DNA of 57,583 nt. Source: Bacteroidia bacterium (lineage in GTDB: Bacteria; Bacteroidota; Bacteroidia; J057; JAIXKT01). A program made the translations under genes and the position numbers. Below the pieces are notes generated by a model. It saw nothing but the letters and a program-made list of their open reading frames with translations. It was not told the origin of the DNA and searched no databases. Position 1 is the first letter of the stretch, and each line of letters begins with the position of its first letter. Of the stretch, positions 22,870-31,500 are shown piece after piece. The DNA lies in contig JAIXKT010000055.1 in the NCBI GenBank assembly GCA_026932145.1, forward strand, positions 1-57,583, in the 5' to 3' direction.

Positions 22870-24576
22870 ATGAGAAAATATATTTTAATTGTTTTTTTTA
22901 CTATAATTTTATCAAGAAGCTATTCTCAAAACCTTGATTATTTATGGGCACAAAAAGCGGGGGGAAATTTTACCGATGCGGGGAACTCTATAGCAACAGA
23001 TTTAAACGGGAATGTTATTGTAGTGGGCACATTTATGAGTGATTCAATTTCATTTGGTTCCATTACTTTGGCAAAATCAGATTCAAGTTCGAGTGCTATG
23101 TTTGTTGCAAAATACAATTCTTCCGGTAGTGTATTATGGGCAAAAACCCCAATGACACCCTCGTCGTATAAAACAACAAATGGTGTTGCTGCTGCAACAG
23201 ATGCGAATGGAAATATTTTTGTTGCTGGTGATATGAATACTGATTCCATAAACTTTGATGGTTCTTGGATAGTTTTTGACAATGCCAGTTATTCATTTGT
23301 GGCAAAATATGATTCCAATGGAAACTTTGTTTGGTTGAAAAAGGCTTTTGGTGCGTATGGAACGGCAGGCGTATCAATTGACGGGAATGGCGATGTCCTT
23401 TTAGCTGCAAAGAATGCAATTTCCTTTGATGGCACACTATTAACAAATAATGGAACAGGTAAACATTTTGTTGTTAAATATAGTAATTCCGGAAACTTTA
23501 TGTGGGTCAATTTTGCTACATTCAGCTCTGCTTCAAGCTATGGCTTTAATTCAGAATGGGACTCAAAAGCAGTTATAACGGATAATGACAATAATGTATA
23601 TCTAACAGGATGGTCAGGATTGGATACTACATTCTTCAATTCTACAAAAACAATTTATGTTGCAAATAATGCTTCATTAAGAAATATGTTTTTGGTGAAG
23701 TACAACAGCAATGGAAATGCCTTGTGGGCCAAAGGAGCCGATAGAACCGTTACCGGATTTACAACCAACATAACTGCTAACAGCATTATCACTTCTGATA
23801 ATTATGTTTATTTGGCAGGTTGGTGGACTGGAGACTCTATAAGATTTGATAATAATCAGATAACCTCTTCCAACAATTATCAAGATATGTTTGTCGCAAA
23901 ATTTGATCTTCTTGGGAATAATATTTGGGCTAAAAGTTTGGGATCCCAAGGTAATGATTATGGCAATGGTCTTGCTCTTGATAACACCGAAAACCTTTAT
24001 TTAGCGGGTACAATTGAAGGTGGTGATATTCACTTTAACAATAATCTTGTCGGAAATTCTATAGGAGGCAACCAAGCTATAATTTTTAAAATTAATTCTA
24101 TTGGTAATTTTTTAGAACATATAGAATCGAACAATATCCCCTTTTATGGTACTAGTTTTGGAAATGCAATTGCCATCGATGCCTCTGACAGTATTTTTAT
24201 TACTGGAAGTTTTATGTCAAGTGTTGCTTTTGGCTCTGATACCTTGACCAGTAACAATATGTGGCAAGATATGTTTGTTTGCAAATTATTCAATAATTAC
24301 ACGGTAGGAATAAACGCTTTAGAGTGTAGTAAAAATAATTTAAAAATATACCCAAACCCAGCAAGTGAGTTAATAACAATAGATTTAAAAACAAAAAATG
24401 CAAATAATGAAACTGAAATTGGTATTTACAGTTTAACGGGTTGCTTAGTCAAAAAAGATAAATTTCAAGGAAACCTAATAATGATGGATGTTGGAGAATT
24501 AGTAAACGGAGTATATATCATAACCGTCAGTTCAAATGGTATTTATGAAAGACAAAAATTAATAATCCATAGATAA
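22870..24576 (+). CDS. Secreted SBBP/beta-propeller repeat protein with T9SS sorting domain
   Basis: From the ATG at 22870 the protein is 568 residues. It starts with a signal peptide (MRKYILIVFFTIILSRSYSQ). Several repeats follow with the pattern GNSIATDLNGNVIVVGTF, FVAKYNSSGSVLWAK and GLALDNTENLYLAGT, which are SBBP-type propeller blades. The last 80 residues are a type A Por sorting domain (KIYPNPASELITIDL ... GVYIITVSSNGIYERQKLIIHR). It should be exported by Sec, then moved across the outer membrane by the type IX system and attached or released. An upstream TTG at 22843 is open but precedes the signal peptide. The gene is flanked by identical 38-base repeats and sits next to an insertion sequence, suggesting recent acquisition. 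Its ligand is unknown. Confidence 0.82.
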   Translation: MRKYILIVFFTIILSRSYSQNLDYLWAQKAGGNFTDAGNSIATDLNGNVIVVGTFMSDSISFGSITLAKSDSSSSAMFVAKYNSSGSVLWAKTPMTPSSYKTTNGVAAATDANGNIFVAGDMNTDSINFDGSWIVFDNASYSFVAKYDSNGNFVWLKKAFGAYGTAGVSIDGNGDVLLAAKNAISFDGTLLTNNGTGKHFVVKYSNSGNFMWVNFATFSSASSYGFNSEWDSKAVITDNDNNVYLTGWSGLDTTFFNSTKTIYVANNASLRNMFLVKYNSNGNALWAKGADRTVTGFTTNITANSIITSDNYVYLAGWWTGDSIRFDNNQITSSNNYQDMFVAKFDLLGNNIWAKSLGSQGNDYGNGLALDNTENLYLAGTIEGGDIHFNNNLVGNSIGGNQAIIFKINSIGNFLEHIESNNIPFYGTSFGNAIAIDASDSIFITGSFMSSVAFGSDTLTSNNMWQDMFVCKLFNNYTVGINALECSKNNLKIYPNPASELITIDLKTKNANNETEIGIYSLTGCLVKKDKFQGNLIMMDVGELVNGVYIITVSSNGIYERQKLIIHR

Positions 24577-24667
24577 AATTGGTTGTATATAACAAACTGT
24601 TGCAAAACAATAAGAGTGTTAAAGGGTAATCGGGCGTTCTGTTTCGTATAAAGTTTCATGTGGGTTG

Positions 24668-24705
24668 GATTGCAATAATACTCCATCAACGAAATCATAG
24701 GTTTC
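24668..24705 (+). repeat. 38-base direct repeat, copy 2
   Basis: Identical over 38 bases to 22684-22721. Unlike copy 1 it lacks the left hairpin arm. It is followed by TTTCATACTTTCTGAAC, where copy 1 has TTTCTGAAC, an eight-base difference. Confidence 0.85.
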
Positions 24706-24725
24706 ATACTTTCTGAACTACAAGC
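24702..24725 (-). repeat. Dispersed repeat TTGTGGTTCAGAAAGTATGA, copy 4
   Basis: The reverse complement reads GCTTGTAGTTCAGAAAGTAT, one base different from the common TTGTGGTTCAGAAAGTAT word. It abuts the 38-base repeat copy 2. Confidence 0.6.
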
Positions 24726-24750
24726 AATTTTCGATCAACACAGTTGTGTT

Positions 24751-24770
24751 TGTTCCTAAGCTAAGGAACA
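24751..24770. promoter_or_regulatory. Inverted repeat just upstream of a -7 box
   Basis: TGTTCCT (24751-24757) and AGGAACA (24764-24770) form a perfect seven-base inverted repeat with a six-base spacer. It ends one base before the TATTTTTG box at 24772. The position suits an operator between the -33 and -7 regions. Confidence 0.35.
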
Positions 24771-24771
24771 T

Positions 24772-24779
24772 TATTTTTG
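24772..24779 (+). promoter_or_regulatory. -7 promoter element (TATTTTTG) with near-leaderless start
   Basis: TATTTTTG matches TAnnTTTG and ends only four bases before the ATG at 24784. That would place transcription start at or next to the start codon. Confidence 0.5.
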
Positions 24780-24783
24780 TGCT

Positions 24784-26199
24784 ATGTTTCTAAAAAGTAC
24801 ACAAACTATCCGCACGCTGTATGTTTTTGTTACGTTACTAATAAGCACATTATTCTGTAAAGCTCAACCCCAAAAACTACCCGTAACTCACCTAAGCATT
24901 TTTGGAAATCAAATTGGATCTGTTATCAAAAGTGGCTCTCTTCGTTTTGACGACCATCGGGCTGTAGTAGAAGTGCCTACGGAAGCTATTCCGGGAACTT
25001 TTCAGATAATTCCAACTTCGGAATACCAAATTACGAAGGCATATACAGCAAAAGACACCATAACCGTTCCCGCAATAGCCTCCGACTTTTTTGAAATCTT
25101 AAAAGCTAATGTAGGTTCGCAAGCAGAAATACACTTCCAAATCGGAAATGAAGTAGATGTCATTACCGGAGAAATTCTGTATTATATGCCTCAAACAGAG
25201 ATTATTGCAGTTAGAAAAAACGCTGGTAACACAATGTTTCTCAGAAAAAAACAAATTCTGCAAGTATCTATTCAGGGAAATGCAAAACTATCTTACGAAG
25301 AAAAAATACTGGGCGATAGCTATACCATTGAAATAGACAAAGACGTAACCTTTGCTCCGGTTTCTATTCAATACCTTGAAAAAGGATATAGCTGGAAGCC
25401 GGAATATCAATACCAAATCTTAAACGAAAAGGAGGGTGTTTTTACGCTATTGGCTTGGGTAAAAACAACTACCGAAGCTCTTCAAGATGCTGAACTGGTA
25501 CTAAGTTTATCAACCCCACGTATTGAAACGAACGAAAAGACGTTAGACATCCGTAACCCACAGGTCTTTGCTGCCGCAACAGTTTCCCTGCCTACTAACT
25601 CAAATTCAAGAGTTATTTTAGAGCAAATCAATATGTCTCATACAGAAGCCGTTGAAGTTAAAATTCCAGAACTCTTGATTAGCCCGGAAAGCCCACGTTT
25701 AGCTAAAAAGCTACCTATAAACGCATATAAAGTTGTGCGCACAGAAAATAAAACCGGACGAACATTCCCACCGGCAGAATTATTAGTCTTAGACGCACAA
25801 CGAAATACCATTTCGCAAGAAAATTTTATGCAATGGAATATTAGCCAAAAAGCAAGTTTCAAAACAGCTACCATTCCCAGCATTGAAGTTAGTGTTACAG
25901 AAGAAGAACGTAGCCGAGAAGTTAAAAGCCTAAAAACGGCTACTCAGTCTTTTGATAAAGTTATTATAAAAGGTACCATTCTGTTAAAAAATACGGACGC
26001 TAAAAAAGTTTCTATAGAAGTGCAAAAAATAGTTGCCGGAAATGTATTGCGCTCATTATTAGGTTCTTTTAACAAACAAGATAGCCGTTGGGGAATGAAT
26101 AATATGAATCTAATAACATGGCCAATATCTTTAATGCCTAATCTACCTTTAACTTTAAATTACGAATACGAAGTATTTTTACCAACTGCTCATGAATAA
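24784..26199 (+). CDS. Exported DUF4139-like protein
   Basis: The 471-residue protein has a signal peptide (LYVFVTLLISTLFCKAQ). It then has the general course of DUF4139/mucoidy-inhibitor-like proteins: an N-terminal strand region with VVEVPTEAIPGTFQIIPTS, a central domain with PVSIQYLEKGYSWKPEYQYQIL and LLAWVKTTTEALQDAELVLSLSTPRI, and a C-terminal beta domain (VIIKGTILLKNTDAKKVSIEVQK ... LTLNYEYEVFLPT). The W-x-P-x-Y motif and the following strand pattern support the call. The function of this family is not established; such proteins are periplasmic or surface proteins. The next gene overlaps its end by eight bases. Confidence 0.6.
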   Translation: MFLKSTQTIRTLYVFVTLLISTLFCKAQPQKLPVTHLSIFGNQIGSVIKSGSLRFDDHRAVVEVPTEAIPGTFQIIPTSEYQITKAYTAKDTITVPAIASDFFEILKANVGSQAEIHFQIGNEVDVITGEILYYMPQTEIIAVRKNAGNTMFLRKKQILQVSIQGNAKLSYEEKILGDSYTIEIDKDVTFAPVSIQYLEKGYSWKPEYQYQILNEKEGVFTLLAWVKTTTEALQDAELVLSLSTPRIETNEKTLDIRNPQVFAAATVSLPTNSNSRVILEQINMSHTEAVEVKIPELLISPESPRLAKKLPINAYKVVRTENKTGRTFPPAELLVLDAQRNTISQENFMQWNISQKASFKTATIPSIEVSVTEEERSREVKSLKTATQSFDKVIIKGTILLKNTDAKKVSIEVQKIVAGNVLRSLLGSFNKQDSRWGMNNMNLITWPISLMPNLPLTLNYEYEVFLPTAHE

Positions 26200-27175
26200 T
26201 TTTGAAAAATTGGATTTTTCCAAAAACCGAATTTGCTGTTTACTAAATATCCAATATCCAATTATTCAGGGAGGTATGGTTTGGTGTAGCGGCTGGAAGT
26301 TAGCTTCGGCAGTGTCCAATGCAGGCGGGTTAGGGCTGATTGGCTCAGGGTCTATGCCTGCTGAATTATTACTTAACCATATTCGTAGTTGTAAACAAGC
26401 TACGAATAAGCCATTTGGAATCAACGTACCACTACACTATGCACATACTCCCGAAACACTCAAAATTATTGAAGAAGAACAGATAAAAATCATCGTTACT
26501 TCCGCTGGGAATCCGGCTCTTTATACCCAAAGACTTAAAAGTATGGGATGTATTGTTGGCCATGTAGTTTCCAACTCCAAATTTGCCCAAAAAGCTGCTG
26601 AAGCCGGCGTTGATTTTGTGATAGCTGAGGGCGTTGAAGCCGGCGGCCATAATGGTAAAGACGAACTAACTACGATGTGCTTAACCCCGCAGGTTAGGCA
26701 AGCGATTACAATTCCCTTAGTTGCTGCCGGCGGAATAGCCACCGGAAAAGCAATGTTAGCCGCTTTTGCGCTCGGTGCTGACGCAGTACAATGTGGAACC
26801 CGCTTCGCCCTCACCCAAGAATCCAGCGCACATCCCAACTTTAAACAAGCAATCTGTAACGCAAAAGAAACAGACACCTCCCTGATACTAAGAACTCTAA
26901 CTCCTGTTCGGGTCATAAAAAATACTTTTAGCCAGCAAATTTCGGCCTTAGAATTATCCCATGCATCCCCCGAAGAACTAAAACTCCTACTCGGAAAGGG
27001 ACGCAGTAAAAAAGGTATTTTTGAAGGCGACTTATCCGAAGGAGAACTCGAAGCCGGACAAATTTCGGGACTCCTCAATAACATCCCTACCACCCAAGAA
27101 GTAATCCAAAGTATGATTACCGAATTTTATACCAGCCTTACAGACATCTACAAAGATTATGTAATATCATCTTAA
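26192..27175 (+). CDS. Nitronate monooxygenase / FabK-like FMN protein
   Basis: The 327-residue TIM-barrel flavoprotein has YPIIQGGMVWCSGWKLASAVSNAGGLGLIGSG, PFGINVPL, IIVTSAGNP, VIAEGVEAGGHNG with the conserved His, IPLVAAGGIATGKAMLAAFALGADAVQCGTRF and ESSAHPNFK. This is the 2-nitropropane dioxygenase-like family, which includes nitronate monooxygenase and the enoyl-ACP reductase FabK. The EAGGHxG motif is shared by both, so the exact reaction is open. It overlaps the end of the DUF4139-like gene by eight bases, an odd pairing of a periplasmic and a cytoplasmic protein. Confidence 0.82.
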   Translation: MNNFEKLDFSKNRICCLLNIQYPIIQGGMVWCSGWKLASAVSNAGGLGLIGSGSMPAELLLNHIRSCKQATNKPFGINVPLHYAHTPETLKIIEEEQIKIIVTSAGNPALYTQRLKSMGCIVGHVVSNSKFAQKAAEAGVDFVIAEGVEAGGHNGKDELTTMCLTPQVRQAITIPLVAAGGIATGKAMLAAFALGADAVQCGTRFALTQESSAHPNFKQAICNAKETDTSLILRTLTPVRVIKNTFSQQISALELSHASPEELKLLLGKGRSKKGIFEGDLSEGELEAGQISGLLNNIPTTQEVIQSMITEFYTSLTDIYKDYVISS

Positions 27176-27252
27176 CAGCAAACCACAACATCGCAGGACA
27201 AAAACTTTTCCTGATGTATATCCCAAACAATACGCTGATGTTGAAATTTACC

Positions 27253-27260
27253 TAAATTTG
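27253..27260 (+). promoter_or_regulatory. -7 promoter element (TAAATTTG)
   Basis: TAAATTTG matches TAnnTTTG and ends seven bases before the ATG at 27268, implying a very short leader. Confidence 0.55.
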
Positions 27261-27267
27261 CGCTATT

Positions 27268-28353
27268 ATGAAGTGGTTTTACTTAATTATCATTGTTTTT
27301 TCATTTGTTAGCGTTTCTGGTCAAACCTTAAATCGCTCTAATTTTCCATCAGTAGGAGATGCATTCAGAGTAGGTTCAAATAGTGCCATTATCCAAATAA
27401 ATCCGGGTAGTGCCGGTATGAACCAAAACTGGAATTTTACAAATATCCTTACGGAATCTGTGGACTCCGTCTTTATCAAAGACCCAATAACCCTTGTAGA
27501 AGGCGAGCAGTTTCCTGATGCCAATATGGCAATAGAAACTATTAAAGGTACTTTGTTCCTATCAGTAGATAACAATGAAGCTATCCAATTAGGTGCATTA
27601 ACCGACCCCGGGCTCGGGCAGTTTGTTACTTTCCGCCATAAAAAACCACTTAAATTCCTAACATTTCCATTGTCTTTTGGAGAAAGTTTTATTGATAGCA
27701 CAGTATTCTTAGATTCTTTAGCAAGTGCTAAAGAAATTTCACAAGGAGCTATTGATTCAGCACACATTATTCGCTATACAAAACGCAACTTATTGGTAGA
27801 TGCCACAGGCACATTAGTACTTGAAGCCGGAACATTTACAAACTGCCTGAGAATAAAGAAAGTAGAATATTCTATGGACTCGACTTACTTCAAAGGCGGG
27901 TTAGTTGGGCAAAATTGGGTTGCTGGCCTGCCAGCTTTTGGAATACCCGCAGCACGCCTCGATACCATAACGACTTATGAATGGTGGAACGCCAGCGATA
28001 AATTCCCACTCCTTTCTATCGAAATCGGTAAAAAAGACACAGTAAAAAGCATCACTTTAAAACCCAGCAATATTTCCAGACGAGAATTAACCCTAAATAG
28101 CAGCACTACTGTATTTCCCAACCCATCTTCCGGCACGTTCTCAATCTCTTGGGAAAAACCATTACCAACTTCAGCAGTTATCTCCGTTATTGATCTTAAC
28201 GGCAAAACTATTTATACTCAAGAGGTTAATGCTCAGGCAACAGAAGATAGAATATCTTTACCACAGGCAATTCAAGATGGTCATTACCGAATTGTGGTTA
28301 AATCTACCTCTGGCGAACTCCTAATAGAAAAGCCAATATTGCTAAGCCGATAA
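27268..28353 (+). CDS. Secreted protein with T9SS C-terminal sorting domain
   Basis: The 361-residue protein has a signal peptide (MKWFYLIIIVFSFVSVSGQ). About 250 residues follow with no recognised fold, containing WNFTNILTESVDSVFI and SFGESFIDSTVF, a layout common in uncharacterised Bacteroidota exoproteins. It ends in a type A sorting domain (TVFPNPSSGTFSISWEK ... IQDGHYRIVVKSTSGELLIEKPILLSR). It should leave the cell through the type IX system. It has its own promoter box and ends before two hairpins, so it is probably transcribed alone. The function is unknown. Confidence 0.78.
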   Translation: MKWFYLIIIVFSFVSVSGQTLNRSNFPSVGDAFRVGSNSAIIQINPGSAGMNQNWNFTNILTESVDSVFIKDPITLVEGEQFPDANMAIETIKGTLFLSVDNNEAIQLGALTDPGLGQFVTFRHKKPLKFLTFPLSFGESFIDSTVFLDSLASAKEISQGAIDSAHIIRYTKRNLLVDATGTLVLEAGTFTNCLRIKKVEYSMDSTYFKGGLVGQNWVAGLPAFGIPAARLDTITTYEWWNASDKFPLLSIEIGKKDTVKSITLKPSNISRRELTLNSSTTVFPNPSSGTFSISWEKPLPTSAVISVIDLNGKTIYTQEVNAQATEDRISLPQAIQDGHYRIVVKSTSGELLIEKPILLSR

Positions 28354-28409
28354 TAACGGAAATATATACAGCCGGTTCTAAAGCGTAATATTTTTTCACT
28401 ACTGAATAA

Positions 28410-28454
28410 CAAAACTCATCCGGCTTGTTTTAGTTACAAGCCAGATGAGTTTTG
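28410..28454. terminator. Hairpin between convergent genes
   Basis: CAAAACTCATCCGGCTTGT (28410-28428) pairs with ACAAGCCAGATGAGTTTTG (28436-28454) with one mismatch and a seven-base loop. It lies 57 bases after the T9SS protein gene and before the convergent alpha-2-macroglobulin gene. Neither side has a strong T-run, so a bidirectional terminator is likely but unproven. Confidence 0.55.
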
Positions 28455-28519
28455 AGTTTATGGTACATCGATAATTCCGTGCAGCATTTTCTGTAATTGC
28501 CCTAACGGAAACAAAAATG

Positions 28520-28565
28520 CGGTTGTGGTTCAGAAATCCTTCATACTTTCTGTGAACCACAACCG
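28520..28565. repeat. Dispersed repeat forming a hairpin, copies 5 and 6
   Basis: CGGTTGTGGTTCAGAAA (28520-28536) and TTTCTGTGAACCACAACCG (28547-28565) form an inverted repeat differing by a two-base insertion. Both arms are the same dispersed word found singly at 10293, 21285, 22718 and 24702. It lies 27 bases downstream of the alpha-2-macroglobulin stop and may help terminate that gene. Confidence 0.65.
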
Positions 28566-28592
28566 ATGATTTTACGGATGCAATCGGCTCTT

Positions 28593-31500
28593 TTATGGAC
28601 TAACCAACGTACTTAGGCCGGCTATCCATTGCTTTTGTTCCGGAGTATAGTATAAATAGCTTCGGCTGGCTGGACCTTCATAACTGCCCGGCACGTCTGC
28701 TTTCAGGTCTAAGTTGACTTCTCTAACTTGATTAGGAGCCATTTGGCGGCAATACAGTACTAATTCACGGCCACGTATTTCATAAAAATCAACAGTTCCT
28801 TTTTCCTGAATTTCTTTTAGCTGCCATGGCTGTGCGGATAAACCACCCGGTATCCCGATAATCGCTAATGTCATGGGTTGGCCTTTGGTAACAGTATTGG
28901 TGATGGTAACCTTAACCCGCATTGTTTCGCCGACTTTTACCGTTTTGGCAGCAGCCTGCACATCTAATTTTATTGGGCATTCCGATTGCTGTTTAGGCTG
29001 AATAGAAGCATATTTGATAGAAATTTCATAGGGAAGTGCTGACTCTGTATTGGTGAATTTCACCTGAATCTTGTGGTTTCCGGTGATAGCGTTTTCCCAA
29101 CCTTTCAGTTCTATAGGGCCTCGCTCTCCCGCCTTGTAGGAATAGGAGGCGGCTTTCTTGCTATCTACATAAACTTCGACAGTACCGCTTGAAGCTGTCT
29201 TTTTAGAATACTGTGAATACAAGGTGAGTGCTTTTAGGGCTAAAATGGTAGATTGTGTTGAACCAAACATCCCACCATTGGAACGGGTGCCAATAATGTA
29301 TTTTATACTTTTGTCTAATAATAACGCATCCGGTTGGTCTTTTTTAAATAATCCCAGTACAACCAAAGCTGTTGTTTCTATGGTTAAGCTCTCGCCACCA
29401 GACCGAGTAATTGAATGAGAAGTGCCCGTCCAAGATCCACCTATACTTTGTTTTGGTTTGATTTTTTCTAATATTTTTGAATAACGAGCATCCTTCGTTT
29501 GGCCAAGGATATTCAGCATTAAAGCTAATTGGTAGGGATCATCGCTTTTTTCAGCTACGGAATAGCAAGATTCTATTTCGTTTTTCAGTTTATCTGCGAA
29601 TCCGGCTTCGGTCAAGGCATAGACGATATAAATGTTGGTAATTTCTGGGGAGGCTCCGCCAAAGGAATCAAGGGCTTTGGGGTCTCTTAGAAATCCGCCT
29701 TTATTGTCTTTTCTGGTTAGCAGCCAATTGGCTGTTCTATCTACCATTTTTTTATCCAAGCTGGCATAAACGGGTTCCATGTCTTTAAATTCGAGGAGTC
29801 CGTATGCTGTCAAGGCTTCGTGGGGGGGTGAACTGCCAAACCATTCGTAACCATTTTGTTTGGTTTCAAAACCCACTAAGCGCTTATAGCCGCGGTCTAA
29901 CAAATCTCTGGCTTTGGTCATTACCGGTACATCAGTTACGTTATTTTCTTTCATATAGCGCAACGCAATTATGTTTGGATAATTACTGGAAGATGTTTGC
30001 TCAAAACAGCCATAAGGTTCTCTTAAAATAGCATCTACGCCGGCCATCATGCTACTTAATGCTGTTGGAAAAACGGATAAGGTTGCCTGCATCGTTCCGG
30101 GTACTACTTGCTGAACACTTAAAGAAAATGAAGATTCTTTATCTGAGCCGGAAAAGCTGATTTGCTGAGGAAAGCCTTTGGGATGAACATATACATTTTG
30201 TGAAAAGGCATCTTCAAGGCCGTTTGCTTGTAGTTTTAACTCCATAAAGTCTTTTCCGGCAATATTTTGAACTACAAAAGCAGCATAGATAGTTTGGGCA
30301 GAATTTGCCGGCACATTCACGTTGTTCGGTAAAGGAGATTTAAGCGAAAATGCCTTGGGTACTACAAAAGAAAGATTTCCGGTTACCGGATTTTTGGTAG
30401 TGTTTTTGATGGTTATCGGGAGGTTGATTTCGTCTCCCATAGAAACCTCTACCGGAATTTTAACACTCATTGAAAGCGGTAATATGTTTGAAAATACGGT
30501 TTCTGTATGAGCTGGAAGCCCATTTTGGCTAAAGCCTTCGATAGTTGCCCGAAAAGAGGTTATCGCATCTGAGGTTGGAAAAGATATGGTAGTAATGCCT
30601 CTTCGGTCTGTAGTAATATCGCCTTTCCAGAATATCGTATTTCTGAAGTCGTTTCTAACTTCCGGTGCAGGTTTTCCTTCATAAATAGGTGTTGGGAATA
30701 CTCGGGCACGGTAATAAGCAATTTGCTGAGGATTCGGCTTAACTGTTTCTTCCATCATCTCTTCATCGGCAAATTCATTTCGATCCTCCATAGGTACGTC
30801 CCTATTTATCTCTTTGTCTTTTTCCACTTTGGGTTTAGCAATTTTTGGGGGGGCAGCAGGATCTCCTTTATTCGGCATTAAATCAGGCTTATTTTCAGCT
30901 TTAGCATTTTTTTTCGGTAGATCTTTTTTATTTATTCCTTCTTCAACAGCTCCATCTATCATCGGTTTGTCATCATTGTCTTGAGCACCTCCGGCAAAAC
31001 CGTCATTAATTTCAGCCCTTTTTCGTCCGCCGGCACCGCCTCTATTCGGGGCTGCTGCCATCGGCATTTCTGCTGGACGGGGAGAATATAGAAATAAAGC
31101 TAAGTTTGATGTGTAGTAAGGGATGTTCTGCTGATAAGATGAATATTTTTGGGCATCTTTTGAATTAATGGAAAAGGTATGATTTTCTGTCAAATCAATA
31201 TTTCGGAAAGTAAACTTTCCGTCTTTACCGGTAACGGCTTTGTTGGGGGTTTTTAATTGTTCGATGGTTACGTCAGCAAGGGGTTTGTTGGTATAAGCAT
31301 CAAACACAGTACCGGATATTTCAGCTAATTCTCGGTTATAGGAAATGGTGGGTGGGTTTTCTTGTATTGCTTTCCAAGTGAATCCGCGCCAGCCGCGGGT
31401 ACGCATTAGCAAGTCAAGTGCTTGGGCTGCCTTTGGCTCTTTAGGGTCAAAGTAAAAATTAGGCTCTTCTATTTTTCCAGCTAATTCACTTTCTAACAGC

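Noticed and set aside
26521-27093. 190-codon minus-strand frame opposite the nitronate monooxygenase-like gene
   Set aside because: It is a shadow of a well-supported gene on the other strand. Its product is rich in Ser and Pro without any recognisable motif.
27321-27767. 148-codon minus-strand frame opposite the T9SS cargo gene
   Set aside because: It is antisense to a gene with a signal peptide and sorting domain and has no motif of its own.
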